Shown piece by piece: positions 37,831-52,800 of a DNA stretch of 64,000 nt. The position numbers were made by a program, and so were the translations under genes. Source of the DNA: Apostichopus japonicus (taxonomy: Eukaryota > Echinodermata > Holothuroidea > Aspidochirotida > Stichopodidae); NCBI RefSeq assembly GCF_037975245.1, contig NC_092578.1, positions 3,493,001-3,557,000 of the forward strand, given 5' to 3'. Each line of letters begins with the position of its first letter. Position 1 is the first letter of the stretch. The notes beneath the pieces were generated by a model. The model was not told where the DNA came from. It ran no database searches and worked only from the letters and a program-made list of their open reading frames with translations.

Positions 37831-40800
37831 TTACCTAGCTGTAAAATATATCTTCAAGATAGCTTTGCTATGGGAAATATGGGTAACATGAGCCTCGAGA
37901 TATCCCACGGCAGGACTAATGCTGAAGACCTCAAGGTCATTGTCATCAACAGGATCTGAAACAAACAAATAAACGAAAATTCAGAAATAACAAACTTTTA
38001 AGCCCTTTCTGATGTTATATCTTATTGCTTGAATCATACATATATCATAGTTAGAACCCCCCCCCCTCGATCTTGCGTGTTGAGACGTTATAAAAACAAA
38101 GACGAGAACAAAATTCTGAATCCAACTTTTGCGTAACTCGGTGACCAATCTAAAGCTATGAATTGTTATGCGTTCACAGGCAGCAAAGTAAAGTTGCAAT
38201 TCATCATTTGAGTGAACATAGGTGAAACAATATGAGTACCTCTGGCATTGAAATTGTGTTATCCACAAAATTTCATAACTTCTGAATATTATTTTAAAAT
38301 TCTCTCACAGATCAGAGAAAGACTACATTGAGGGAGGGATTTTCCAGTCGAAAGATTCATGTTTGATTGATGTTTGATTGATGGAAGAGGAACATATTTC
38401 TAACCTTCCTTCTGAGAGTTAAATTCAATTCCTTAACTAAGCATTTTTCAAAATATTGATAACTGGAATTGGCCACAGTCTTTACCATAAGCAAACTTGA
38501 TTCAAACAGGCGTGACATGGTAGCTACACAATTGTTCTCACCTTTGATTGGATAGGGTTTTTCAACTTTATCAATTCCAAGGGGAATGAGAAATTAACAA
38601 TATACAAATTGACTGTCATAGGGTATTATAAATAATATTTAACATACGTCACAATTTTGTGGTAGAAAACAAGTTTGTGGGTGTCATGATACAACATTGC
38701 ACCTGTTTTTACTTTTGGTACAATTGAAACGTCTTCCAGTTCAGATGTTATTATTTCAAATATGGTATCTAGAAGAAGTTGAAGGTTTTATAATCTTGTT
38801 GGAGGCTATTAACGCCCTCTCACACAACTTAACAACTTAACCCCTGGTCAACCCTAGGTCTGAGGCTTAGGGCTTGATGTTCTGATGGTAAAAAATTGCT
38901 TTAATACACTGGTATTTTCCGATTTACTGATTTGAAATAGATTAATATTTGTCTCTGTCTCTTGGAAACAAGGAGAAAATAAGATGGATTAACATCAATG
39001 ATGCATTTAGCATCTTGCATTACTCATCAAAATTTTTACCTTGAGAGCAGAGAAATGCTTTCCAAAATGTAGCTGAGGCAGTGAAATTAGTAACAGTGAC
39101 CTCAAGTGACCTCTGCTGACCAACTAAACAGATGCCAAAGTCCAGAAGCTCAGGTGTAATGACCAATGAAGGGAGTGTCACTACAGCATACAGGGGCAGT
39201 TTCTAAGCAAAAGAAGACAAATAAAGTGAAATATTAAAGTGTTTTTACAGCAAATATCAAACCGTACAGGTTTGAACTGTAAAGAAACTCTGAGTGACAT
39301 TAGGAATTAGTGACATTTCTGATCTAATACTTTGCCCCCCCACATGAAACAATGCTTCTATAAAATCCATTCTATTTATCTTCTTAGTTAAAATCATTTT
39401 ATTCTCAAATAGGCAAAAAAATGTTACAAACAGCTACCTGAATTGTTCCATTGTTATAACAGATGTCTAAATTTCTCCTGATGTGAAGTCTCCTTTCTCC
39501 ATCCCCGCTGACCGACAGACACTCCTCTGAGTCCTCCTTGACCCCTTGAGTGACCTCGAGACTCTCCAGGGCAGTAGTTATTAGATTCAGAGTCAACTTG
39601 AATGCAACACTGATCTATCATGTAAAAGAAATATGTTAAATTTTGTAACAGATCAAAAATTGAAATGATCTATTTTTAAGGAAAGAACCAAAAGCAAAAT
39701 ATCACTACTGTAATTTCTTTGCTATCTTCATTAGAAATACTTTGAAAATCTATCCAAAAATACTTTTATTTGCTTCTATTCACAAGGGCAGATCCAGGGA
39801 TTCTATCAAGGAAAGGGGTGCGGTCCCTGGGGTTGTTATAGCCAACTCCCATGTAAGGAGTGTCTAGGGGTATGCTTATCCCAGAAATAATTAAAATTTT
39901 AAACCAACAAACGGTTCATCCAGAGTCATATGTAGACTAGAAAATGAGGTCTATAAGTTGGGTGTAAAAACAAGATTGTTTTAATTTAATTATTGCTTTT
40001 GATGTTTTAGTGTGAGGTTGAAAAGTGTGGGTGGGGGAGGGGGTGTACATCCCCTCCCCCACAGCTTAGCAAAATATAAAGATGCTTCCTCTCTGTTTGA
40101 GTCATCTCACTTTGACATACCTCCACATTCTTCTGAGATGGCAGCGTCACCATCTCGTCGACCTCAAACAATGAAAACGGCCGTCTCTTGGCCCTGGATT
40201 CACCGGGTCTCTTCGGGACCGGGTCCAAGTTGGCCAGGAAGAAAGGGTCTGGAGCTTTGAGCTGGAACTTCAAGGGTGTTTGAGTGGCATTCGTTAAGGT
40301 AGCCTCTATGGTAGGGGAGTGTGACGGGTTTAAACTCCACTGCGGAGATTCGACCGTTGGTTGAAGGAGGCTGCTAGCTGCCGTCCTGTATATCATTCCT
40401 TCTTCTTCTGATGTCTCGATCTTGAGTCTGTGAATTAAGCGGGTAAAATCATCACCGTACTCCACTCGATCAAAACACAGAAATGCAGAATTTACTGAAA
40501 GAAGTCCATGAATATTTTTTGGAGAAAAGAATAAAATTCCACGTAAAATACAAATATTTTTCAAAAAGGCCAGTAGAGAATTGATATCTTTCCAGAGAAG
40601 ACCAAGAAAGCACAAGAAACACAAGAGAGAGAGAACAAAAAAACAAATATGGGTTCTAAGAAAAGTTTTAAAATACTGCTGACCTGTTTATCCCTTTGAA
40701 TATAAAAAAAACCTTTTGACTCACATGGCTGGTTTCATATTGGCTGTGAAGTCCAACCTTAGAGGTTCTACCTCAAACATCTCTGCTCTTTCTACATATT

Positions 40801-43800
40801 GAGATGGATGAGAGGCTGTCTCATCAGCCAGGCTCACGTAGCCTAAGGCATATCCCACGCAGTCGGTTACCTCTAGAGAAGATAAGTACTTCACATCGGG
40901 TGTGAAGTAGGTAACAATACTGGCATGGCTCCTTGCTGGAATAATCTGAAAAAAGAACAGATGTTCTGTTTATACTGCAGGTGTTGTGGTAATATGAGAT
41001 TTATCAATATATCAAAGTTTTTGTTCACTTTTGATCTGAATGGTATCTCGATATCATAACGTTAAACCACAAACAATTGCAACTGAGTGAAAGCCATGTT
41101 TTGTTGCTGCAAACGGCACCCTTACCATTACCAGACTCATTAACCAGTTGGACAGTTGACTCATAATATATCATGCACCAACCCTGGAATTCATACGTAT
41201 CATGTGAACTTTTATTAAATATTGAAAATTCCATCGCTGATTCAAACTTACGATTTTACTTCATATTATTGAATGGCCCAACCCTGATTAATTCTTATCA
41301 GTTGATTTTATTCAAATATGATGGTCCATGCTAGTTCATTCTTACCATGTTGACTTTAATTTGTACTTAAAGTTCTACCCCCGATTCATACTAAGGATTT
41401 GACTTTTATTAACACTGAATGGCTCATTCATTCTTATCAGCAGACATCTAAATAATACTGATATAGTCCATCACTCATTCATTCTTACCAGTTGACTTTT
41501 ATTAGCACTGAATGGTTCATTCATTCTTATCAGCTGACATCTAAATAATACTGATATAGTCCATCACTCATTCATTCTTACCAGTTGACTTTTATTAACA
41601 CTGAATGGTTCATTCATTCTTATCAGCAGACATCTAAATAAAACTGATATAGTCCATCCCTGAGTCATTCTTACCAGTTGACTTTTATTAGCACTGAATG
41701 GTTAATTCATTCTTATCAGCTGACATCTAAATAATACTGATATAGTCCATCACTCATTCATTCTTACCAGTTGTCTTTTATTAACACTGAATGGTTCATT
41801 CATTCTTATCAGCTGACATCTAAATAATACTGATTTAGTCCATCACTTATTCATTCTAACCAGTTGACTTTTATTAACACTGAATGGTTAATTCATTCTT
41901 ATCAGCTGACACCTAAATAATACTGATTTAGTCCATCACTTATTCATTCTTACCAGTTGACTTTTATTAACACTGAATGGTTCATTCATTCTTATCAGCA
42001 GACATCTAAATAATACTGATATAGTCCATCCCTGATTCATTCTTACCAGTTGACTTTTATTAACACTGAGTGGTTAATTCATTCTTATCAGCTGACATCT
42101 AAATAATACTGATATAGTCCATCCCTGATTCATTCTTACCAGTTGTCTTTTATTAACACTGAATGGTTCGTTCATTCTTATCAGCTGACATCTAAATAAT
42201 ACTGATATAGTCCCTGATTCATTCTTACCAGTTGACTTTAATTAACACTGTATGGTTCATTCATTCTTATCAGCTGACATCTAAATAATACTGATATAGT
42301 CCATCCCTGATTCATTCTTACCCGTTGACTTTAATTAACACTGAATGGTTCATTCATTCTTATCAGCAGACATCTAAATAAAACTGATATAGTCCATCCC
42401 TGAGTCATTCTTACCAGTTGACTTTTATTAGCACTGAATGGTTAATTCATTCTTATCAGCTGACATCTAAATAATACTGATATAGTCCATCACTCATTCA
42501 TTCTTACCAGTTGTCTTTTATTAACACTGAATGGTTCATTCATTCTTATCAGCTGACATCTAAATAATACTGATTTAGTCCATCACTTATTCATTCTTAC
42601 CAGTTGACTTTTATTAACACTGAATGGTTAATTCATTCTTATCAGCTGACACCTAAATAATACTGATTTAGTCCATCACTTATTCATTCTTACCAGTTGA
42701 CTTTTATTAACACTGAATGGTTCATTCATTCTTATCAGCAGACATCTAAATAATACTGATATAGTCCATCCCTGATTCATTCTTACCAGTTGACTTTTAT
42801 TAACACTGAATGGTTAATTCATTCTTATCAGCTGACATCTAAATAATACTGATATAGTCCATCCCTGATTCATTCTTACCAGTTGTCTTTTATTAACACT
42901 GAATGGTTCATTCATTCTTATCAGCAGACATCTAAATAATACTGATATAGTCCATCCCTGGTTCATTCTTACCAGTTGTTTTTTATTAACACTGAATGGT
43001 TCGTTCATTCTTATCAGCTGACATCTAAATAATACTGATATAGTCCCTGATTCATTCTTACCAGTTGACTTTAATTAACACTGTATGGTTCATTCATTCT
43101 TATCAGCTGACATCTAAATAATACTGATATAGTCCATCCCTGATTCATTCTTACCCGTTGACTTTAATTAACACTGAATGGTTCATTCATTCTTATCAGC
43201 AGACATCTAAATAAAACTGATATAGTCCATCACTCATTCATTCATTCTTTCCAGCTGACTTTTATTAGCACTGAATGGTTCACTAATTCTTATCAGCAGA
43301 CATCTGTATCTTACTGATATAGTCCATCACTGATTCATTCTTACCAGTTGACTTTTATTAACACTGAATGGCTCATTCATACTTATCAGCTGACATCTAA
43401 ATCATACTGATATAGTCCATCAATCATTCATTCTTACCAGTTGACTTTTATTAGCACTAAATGGTTCACTCATTCTTATCAGCAGACATCTAAATCATAC
43501 TGATATATTCCATCCCTGATTCATTCTTACCAGTTGACTTTTATTAGCACTAAATGGCTCATTCATTCTTATCAGCAGACATCTAAATAATACTGATGTA
43601 GTCCATCACTCATTCATTCTTACCAGTTGACTTTTATTAACACTGAATGGTCCGTCGGCAGGGTTCCCCTCATGTTCTGCCAGTATCACAGTCACCAGTT
43701 TGCCCATCTTATCCTTCCTCTCCGCCTCTAATTCCAACTCCTCGGTGATATGAGAGAGGAGATTACCGTCCATCACTCTCTGGCTCTGTGCAAAAGTCGA

Positions 43801-46800
43801 TTCTGAGGCGGTCTCATCTACGTCCTTGGGAGTATTCTGCGGTGTCTTATAGTCGACCTCTGCTGGTTCGATCTCTCGACCATTCTCGTCCAAGAGGGGA
43901 AATGGATTGCCGATGTTCACGATCAAATCCAGAATGGTGGGATCTCCTTCTTGGAGATTGAACAGTCTCCAGTCAACTCTGAGACCTGAGCAAGCAGAGG
44001 AAGAAAAGACAAGGTGAAAAACAAATAGTGTTTTTGATTGACGGTGGTAAGTTAAAAGGTAACCTGTAAAGTTACGGTGGGTCCTTAAAAAGTTAGCTAA
44101 AGAACATTACATTCAGAGTCCTGCAAACTTGTGCTTACATTTTAGTCTCACTCTATATCTTTATCAAAGGCCAAAATCCATCTCAAACAAAGTTATAAAT
44201 TTCCTTACGTACATTTAAATCTCGCATGTCATTAAAAGCATCCACAAACAATCATCTCACGGTAGAATTTACCTTTACTCTTAATTCATCAAATCTCGAT
44301 CAAAAATGTGAATTTTGTTTTTAAAACTTTCTTCCTAAGACATTCCCCAAAGAAAGAGTTCAGAGTAGAACTCTTATGTCATACTTTTTTGTAAGTCAGG
44401 GGTGGGCAACCTTTTTGAATGAATGGGCCAGATATAAGGGGTGGAAAACTGACTGGGTCGCACCTAACCAACGACCTGCTGTGGACTTCAAACCTTTGAT
44501 TCCGAGGACTTTCAAGCAATAGGTTTGTATACCTAATCTGTACTCACAAAAACAAAATGTCAATACAGTACAGTTGATAACTAATGGGGATAATAGGCCT
44601 ACCTGACAGCATCATTAGTGCCGATATATTCTAAGCAGCTAGCTCGTTTTTTGTGATGATGTAAAATAGATTGATTTTTTTTCTTTTTCTTGAGACATCT
44701 CACAGGCCTCAAAATAACCATGGCCCGCTGGTCGTAGGTTGCCCACCCCTGTTGTACGTAAACTAACCATATGGACTGTTGTTGATGACTTTAAGTGGTC
44801 TTTGGACAGCAGGCACACCACAGACATGTGTTCCAAATCTCACCACTGGTATCTGTCCTTCCAATGTGGCCATTTGAAACTTTAAAGGACAGCCAATCAC
44901 AGTAGCTTTCACTGGTATCACCATGGGTACCAGATCTGAAATCTTAAAAAAAGAAGAGAACAGTTTTAATGGTAGATTTACACCAAGTTTCATGGGAAAC
45001 AAATAATTTCTTTCATTTCTTTATTTTATCTGACTCATATTCAATATTCATAGTGTCTTATTTCAGGTATGTAAAACTTTCAAATTTTTCCCATGACAGT
45101 AATGTGTTACTAATTTTGAAATACACAGCATGCTAGCTTAAAGGACCCAATCACATTCTGAATGCATTCAGTTTTTTACTCTAGGTACCAACTATGACAC
45201 ACTTTTCCAAAATTTTGTGTTTTTACCATGATAGTGACACGTGCAAACACAATGCCTGAAATGTGCTTGCAGCAAGTCTCTTGGTATATTTTTTAAAGAG
45301 ACTGACGTCATACAAGGATGTACATTGCAAAGTTCAATCTGAATCACCAAATATCCATCAACGTGTTTTGTTTGTGCTAGCTTACCTATGTCAACTCAAC
45401 TTTTATTTGTTTAACGATGTCCAATGTTTTTTAATTGGAGGTAATGTTTTGTCTAGAGTTCTAGACAGCATGCTGGTTCAATAACCTATCAAACGTTTAC
45501 ATGCAATCTTTCCTTTCTTTTCTGTTTTTCTTTGCTGTTTTGATGAATCTATACGTCTATATTTGAAGAAAAATGGTTACTTTATTAACAATATCTTGTT
45601 ACTTTGTTATCTAGTTACTTGTTACTATATTGTTACTTGTTACTTCGTTAACCATAACTATATCACAAGGAGTGTTAGCTCAGTGGTTAACGCCAGTGCC
45701 TTTCAATCATAATGTCCCGAGTTTGAGTCACTCCGAGATTAATGTATGTCGTCCAGTTACAGAGTTGTTGACAATTGACAATTCATAATCATGGATGTTA
45801 AATATGAATCTAAGAGACTGACTTTGGTCATCTTGAGGCTTTGATAAGCCAAGGATTCCGGAGTTCCTGCTTGCAGGAGGATCTAAAATATATACATATC
45901 TTCTTGTTCACTTCTGATACAAAATGAAATTAAGTTTGGATATGACTTAAATTTTGATAATCTATATCTTACCATACAGATTAGGTTATCTGAATAATCG
46001 CCCCACATGTCACAGAATAGAGTGACTTTCACGGTCAGAGTCTCAAAAGGTTTCAGGGTTCCTGCTGCTGGCTCCACGATGAACGCAAGGCCTTTATTCT
46101 CCCTCAGTATGGCTTTAGTGTAGTCTGCCTGAAGCTGATTGCTGCTTTTACTCTTTGGATCCGACAGATTGGCGGTAGCTGTTAGCAGACCGCGCCTGAA
46201 AATATTTAGAATAAACTGTAAGAGATCAAAATTCTATCATTTCCTTAGCAGGTAACTCAGTCTAGGTGCCAACCATGGCACGATACCAATTATGAAGCAC
46301 CGTTTGAAATTTCATGATATTACCATGGCATTGGGCAAACCCTGTCTTAACTGTGCTAGCAAGTCTCTTAGTAAACATTTATTTTTAAAATTTATTTCTA
46401 AAAATTATTTTTAATAATTATTTTTAAATTTTTTCATAAAAGTTTAAAAAATTATTTTAAAATTATTTTAAAAAAAGTTTAAATTATTTAAAAAAAAAAG
46501 AAGATAAATAGTTTCCACTTGTATCAACTTTTAAAATGATCACAGCACTTTCAGTAAAACGATGATAAAATTGACCTTTTCGGACTGTTGACTCGTTTTC
46601 TGGAACTCTCAGGGGGTGTAGGGGGTTTGCCGGCCACAAAGTGTTCCACAGAAATTTTGTAGGAGGCTTCGATAGCTGTGTGATTCTTTATATGTACAAA
46701 ACGGCTGGGGGAAGAGCCTATTTCAACCTCTGATCCAAAGTCAATGGCTATCTCTTCTTCTGTAACACCACCATTGTCCGATTTGATACTGTCATAATGA

Positions 46801-49800
46801 ACAAGAAAATGAAACATTGCACAAAATGGTTAAATTAAAATACTGTTACCCAGAATTTCTTGATATCACTTTTCAAAAATGATTCAACAATTCTAGTGCA
46901 AAAAACTTTCTACTAATAGATGCTCATAAATCGCAAATATGTCTGCAACATTTTTGCATTTGAGGAAGAGCAAAAAACCACCACAAAAGTTACATGTATA
47001 ACAGACTGTCCTTTGACTGAACGAAAAATAATCATTTTCTTGGACCCACATATTTTATGAATGATCCCACGCTTGCTGCAAATTTATCAAACATACCGAG
47101 CATTGTTATAAAATTTACATTTAAATTTTAATAATCACCTTATGACACAATCCTAGCTTATGCCTTGAGCAACCTTCCGGGTGGATATGTGCGCATTTTA
47201 TAAATCACCATTATTATTATTATTATTTAACTGAGATAAATGTCATATATCTACCACATATTTAATGTACTTACCATGAACTGTGGTCTTCCTCAACAGC
47301 AAAAGGAAGGTCACATATATATGAGAGGAACAAGCTACTATACTTGTAAAAGCTTTAATAATAACATGACTGTGTACGTGCATCGTATCACAGTCCGTTC
47401 AATAACAAACACCCTACATGTAAAGTTATGGACAGATCAACTTTAATACATGGAAGTACATGTTTACACAATCAACGGTATAATTTTTTACTACTGTTAC
47501 CGTGCTGTTTCTTGTCTCAATTTACAATTTTTTGTTTCAAATTTTGGGCTGTCAATAGCACAGGTGGGTTTGGGTGGGGAGAGTGCGGCCTGCAGGGCAC
47601 ATGGGGTCCTTGAGTCAGTCATCCCCAGCTCACAAGCGTTTTCGATAGCCTGTTAATGCAGTCTAGGGTGCCATATGGCAAAAAAAACATGTAATATATA
47701 TACTAGAGTTCACACCTAGGTCTTACTTGCGATAGGACGTTTTGACGTATGAGATTGGCAATGTACATGTAGAAGTTAATGATCTTCTATTTCCCATAGA
47801 ATGTTATATGTCCAAATTTTGTCACAGACGTGGGAACAATTCTTAAGAGCTGTGGCATGTCAACTGGGTACAGAGATTTTTCACTGTGACCGCTCAAATC
47901 AATTTTGTGCTCACCACTTGTCGACATGCAGCTGCCTAGGTTAACTTGGTTAATTAATTCTATTAAGTCAACATTACCTTTGATGGACTTCGTTAGATGT
48001 ATTATAGGTAACCTTTAACCCTTTCACCTCTCCACTCACGGACAGGACGACTGGTTGGACCATGCCCTCTACCTTACACGGCACAAGCAACCTGTTGACT
48101 TGGCCTACTAAATCTGCGACCAGTGTGACCGTGATCTTCAACTCCTCGTGCGGCTTCAGGTCACCGGATGAAGGTTCAAAAGTCATGTGACAGGAAGTAG
48201 CTTGAGAACCAATCGGCTGGAAAGGTAGAGAAAGAAAGCGCCTTAAAGGATGACTTTGGGTAAAATTCTGGTTTTGATATTTCATAGTCTAGAGTGCTAG
48301 TAAATGTATCTAATACTGTAGCTTAATTACTGCTTTATTTAGTATTAAATTATTGACAAATCTCTCTGGTATGTGATCCTCTACGACTAAATTGATGATG
48401 ATGATGTTGAATCCTGAGAGCAGGCCTAAATGTTAATGTTCATTCCATTGTCCTAATCAATTCTAATAACTAATCCAAAGCAATGTTCTTTAAAAATTCA
48501 TATATAAAACAATAGAGTATATCTGGATGAGGTTCAACACCATTTGTAAGTGACAAAGTTGTCCTACATTGTAAATATGTCATTTGAGGCCATAAAAATC
48601 TTTTGTTTTCTCATCACGTTTTGTATTTACATCTGGAAGAACTGACCCTAAAATGTCTGTGTAGTAGACTATATGATCCAGTCACTTTAATTGATGAGCC
48701 TGAGATGTTTCTAGAGCCATTTCTCAAAATATTAAAAGTGTTAGAGATATATACAACCTGGACTGATAACGGTATTTTTTTTAACAATCTATAACACATC
48801 AGTTCTAAATTTTTGTGCCTTAAAGGCATCCTGTAAGCTGTCTTCCTTTGAACTTTTGAGGAAGCTTTAACCTGATTATACAGGTAAACATAAATAGGAG
48901 GCTTTTATTACAGCCTTTTAACTTGTCTGCCATTAACCTCTCCTGTAACGGCAAGCTTCATTCCTGATCATAAGCACGTTGCATCCAATTGACTTCCTGA
49001 ACAATAAACAAACGATCTCTTCAGAAAATCAATGACCTGTATTACTTGTTCATGAGTAATATCATCCTACTTAGGATATCTTAGGTAGTGATAAAAAAAA
49101 TTTTAAAATGTGTCTTGACACAAATATTCCCATTTTGTTTATCTTGTTATCAATGTGATGTGTGAAAGCAAACCTCGACCGAGTACGAGCATTAAATAGC
49201 GATATATAGAGCCGATTATATCGTGGATTTGCACCCATCTTCATCGTTGGTTGGGAAGATGCTGACATTTGATGAACAACACATATACAAACATATAGGT
49301 TTTAACCTTTCTAGATCATTTGGTCCTTCTGCCATTTAACACTGCACTGATATTGAATAGTTATTGAAGCAAACTCAGAGGAATGACGTGACACCCGAAT
49401 CGTGAGGGCCACATTCCCTGTTCCAAATTTTGCATCATCTAGTTTTAGAGATGTGAAGAGATGTACCCTCAATTTCTGAGCAATCTGATGGGAGAGATGG
49501 GGAAAAGTCAAGAGCCACTTTTTACATTTATGATACTGACCTTTTGCCAATCAAATTTAGCTGGTAGTAGCGTCTGGTTGATTAAAACCACTTGGTGCTG
49601 TGTGGGTACACCTGTGTACACCTCTTTTAAAGCTATGATGGATGAGAGTAGGCAGGCTTGAGGTCTTTGAACATCGGCCTTAACAGGAACAAAACTGAAA
49701 AAGAGAGAACAACTTTAAGATTAAAGGAAGACGTCCCCACTTTAAGATCAAATAGCTTTAGAACTGACGAGGTCATGTAAACAAACAGTTAATTCAACAC

Positions 49801-52800
49801 TGCTGTAAGAGGTTTTAGTTTATCTTTCACTTTTAACTGAATTATCATAACTATGGCTCCATCCCAATGTAATTCCTTGTGAAACATTGAAATATTACTA
49901 AACAATGAATATCAAAATTTATATTTTTACCAGTCAGTGCCATCTTCGACGATGCATTCTATGACTGAGTCGACTCTCCTGCAGCTCAGAGGCCTGAAGG
50001 TGACTGGTATTGTCTCTGATGCCAAGGGTCCAAGCTCTCCTTCACGTTTACTGAAGATGAGTTCCGAATGAATCTGCGCAGAGGAACGTAAAACAAAAAA
50101 AGACGATGGATTACAATTGATGTGATGACAAAAACTGTAAACTATAAAAGGAAGGGAAAGAGAAGGAAATGGAAGATGGCAGGTAAGGAAGAGGGTGAGG
50201 AGGAAAAGAGGATGAGGAGGGGGAGAAAGGGTAACATGGGAAGAGGGAGGGGAAGGAGAATTGGAAGTGAGAGGGAAAGGAGGATGGAAGTAGGGAAAGG
50301 AGGAGGGGAAAGCAGGGCAAGAATAAAGGAGCAGGGGAAAGCAAGACAAGAATGAGGGAGGACAAGGAGGAGGGGGTCAGTGGAGGGAGGACAAGGAGAA
50401 GGGGGTCAGTGGAGGGGAAGGAGGGGGATGAAGCTTTGCAGTGAATTTGCATCTTGTAAATCATAGTCATATGTTATTAAAATACACTAAAGATAAACAA
50501 ATTGTGCTTATCATATCAAGATATTATAACTGTATATATGTAAGCAACTCATACCTCTCCCGTAGCTGGAAGTCTTACATTAAACTCTTGACTTTCTCCA
50601 ATTCTGTACTTGGCTGCTACTTGAGATTCGTTTCTGATCACCAGATCGACCGAGGCTGAGTTTCCAAATTGAACGAGACCGAAGTCGATGGATGGGGTGT
50701 CGATGACAATAGCAGGACCCTAAGACAAAGAAGACGTGTCATCAAATTAAAAAGTATCATTTCACATTTCACATTCATTTCACATTAGGTAGTCAATAAT
50801 CACATACCTGCTATAAATAGACAACATATGGCATGATCGTTTAATGAACTAAACATCGTCAGGAAAAACTTGTTCTATCAAAAACTTTTTGATTTTCCTT
50901 TACTAAAATGATACATTCCATATACTACATATTGACTGTCCCATTCATGTTCCTCTGCATAACTAAGGCCAAGCAACCAATATGACTGCAATTCCCCCCC
51001 CCTCTACCTCCCCTCCCCCAATGAGGTAATTGTCCTCAAATTGACATTTGCTTCTTTGTATCTATTTTAATAAATGAGGTTAGACAGGGTTACATCATTC
51101 TTCTGTGAATGTGTTACACGCCTATTATAGCAGATTCTAAACATATCAGGCTTAATTTATTAGTCCAAGAAATCTGACTTTCTATAGATATTGTTATGCC
51201 ATCCTCAAGACTCTGTACTGTGGAAAAACAAGAAATGCAACAAGATCAATTTCAAGCCCTCGTTCAGGGTTTTATCACAAATTATTATGGTGCACGACAC
51301 AGTTAAAATGTAGGGCAACTTGTACGAAACTTAGGGGCCTCCTCTCTACCTTAATCAGTGACCTAATTACTGTATGAAAGAGGGAACCAAGAACAGATAA
51401 ACTTGAATATGTATATATGTAAGAAGGGCAAAACTATTTCCTATTTCCTGAAATATCTTTTGAAATGAAATTTGAACCTTTGACAATGTACCTTCACTGA
51501 TGCCTGGAGTTTGAGGAACACCGGCGCAGTTTGGTTCTCGATGTGACATAGGACGGTCTCCTCCAACGGTCCAACCCTTCCGGCTGTGACGGTCACTTCC
51601 AGGTCAATGGTTGACCTTCCAGGGATCTGTCCCTGGGTAGGTTGGATCTCTACGATGTCACAGTCACTGAGAGTCTCCCATTTAAAGAATGCTGGATACT
51701 GGCTGTAGTTGGTCATCTGAGAAGGAAACCACGAAATTACTATTTAACTCTTTCGAGATTCGGGGCTTGATTAAATTTCACAATTTCCAACGACCACGAT
51801 ATAAATTTCCTGCATAGTTTTATGTGATATGAAGTAGCAAGCAACAGTGGTGTTGCTCACATTACTTCAGAGGGTCTTACTACAGAAAATCACATATTTC
51901 TGGACTTCGAAGTCAAGCTTCAGGGCTGGATTCACAATGACCTACACGATGGCATATTGCTGCATTTTCTACATATGACCGTGTTTTGGGACCCTTTACC
52001 TATGAGGTATTACTTTAAGTGATATTCTGGTGGCCGAAAATGTAACACTTATCTGCAAATGGTGCCCTTTACCTCTGAGGTCTTACTTGAAGTGATAATC
52101 TGGTAGCAGACAATGTAACAATTATCTGCAATGGTGCCCTAAACTTCTTAGGTCTTTACTTCAATTGATATTTTGATGGCAGACAACTTAACATTTATCT
52201 TAAAAAATTCCTACATTTGTAGTTAAACAAATTAACCCGATCTCAAACAATATTTAATTGAATTATACTGTATTTTGTTAAAGTTTCCTGATATACTGTA
52301 GTTAAAATCTAGTTGGGGTTAACTTTTAATAATCTTACCATTAATGGCTTTCTAACCGTTGTTGACACCAGTATCTGTCCTGGAACAATGATTGCATAAG
52401 GGTGCACGACAATGTTAAACTCTTCACACTCCCCTCCGACCTCCAACTCCAAAGCCGTTGTATCGCAGACTAGAGAAGCTTGCGTTTGTGAAGGTCTCTT
52501 TGAAGGAGTGGTGGTGCAAACCTCCGTAGATGTGGAGTCGTTACTGGGGCTGGTCGGAATGTCTTCCAGAATTAGATGCAGGACTGAACTGTAGCTACCG
52601 ATCTGTCAAAACAGAAGAAGAAGAATGACGAGGAAATGTTTGACTGTGAAATTAATTTCTATTACTTTGACCAATCCACTGCTCTTCCACCCCCCCCCCC
52701 TCCCCCTTAAAAATTGACCTTATCGACAAAAACGAAACAAAATGATTTCCTGATCAGTAACTACAGTCTTGATACTTTTTTCAATACCAAGAAAGTTGCA

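Noticed and set aside
40007..40624. 205-codon minus-strand frame as one exon
   Set aside because: Only 40121-40427 is bounded by good splice sites in phase with its neighbours. The flanking parts are intronic and repeat-like.
41280..43623. CRISPR-like or protein-repeat reading of the ~93-bp array
   Set aside because: There are no unique spacers, the genome is eukaryotic, and the repeat is explained by duplication of an exon end and donor.
49311..49550. Minus-strand open frame as an extra DLEC1 exon
   Set aside because: The exons at 49541-49694 and 47978-48216 join in phase and read on naturally (FDWQK then PIGSQATSCH). Inserting this block has no matching splice pair and no ASH-like motif.
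50111..50470. Minus-strand Pro/Ser/Phe-rich open frames
   Set aside because: They are a product of the polypyrimidine tract; the composition is low-complexity and there is no splice support.
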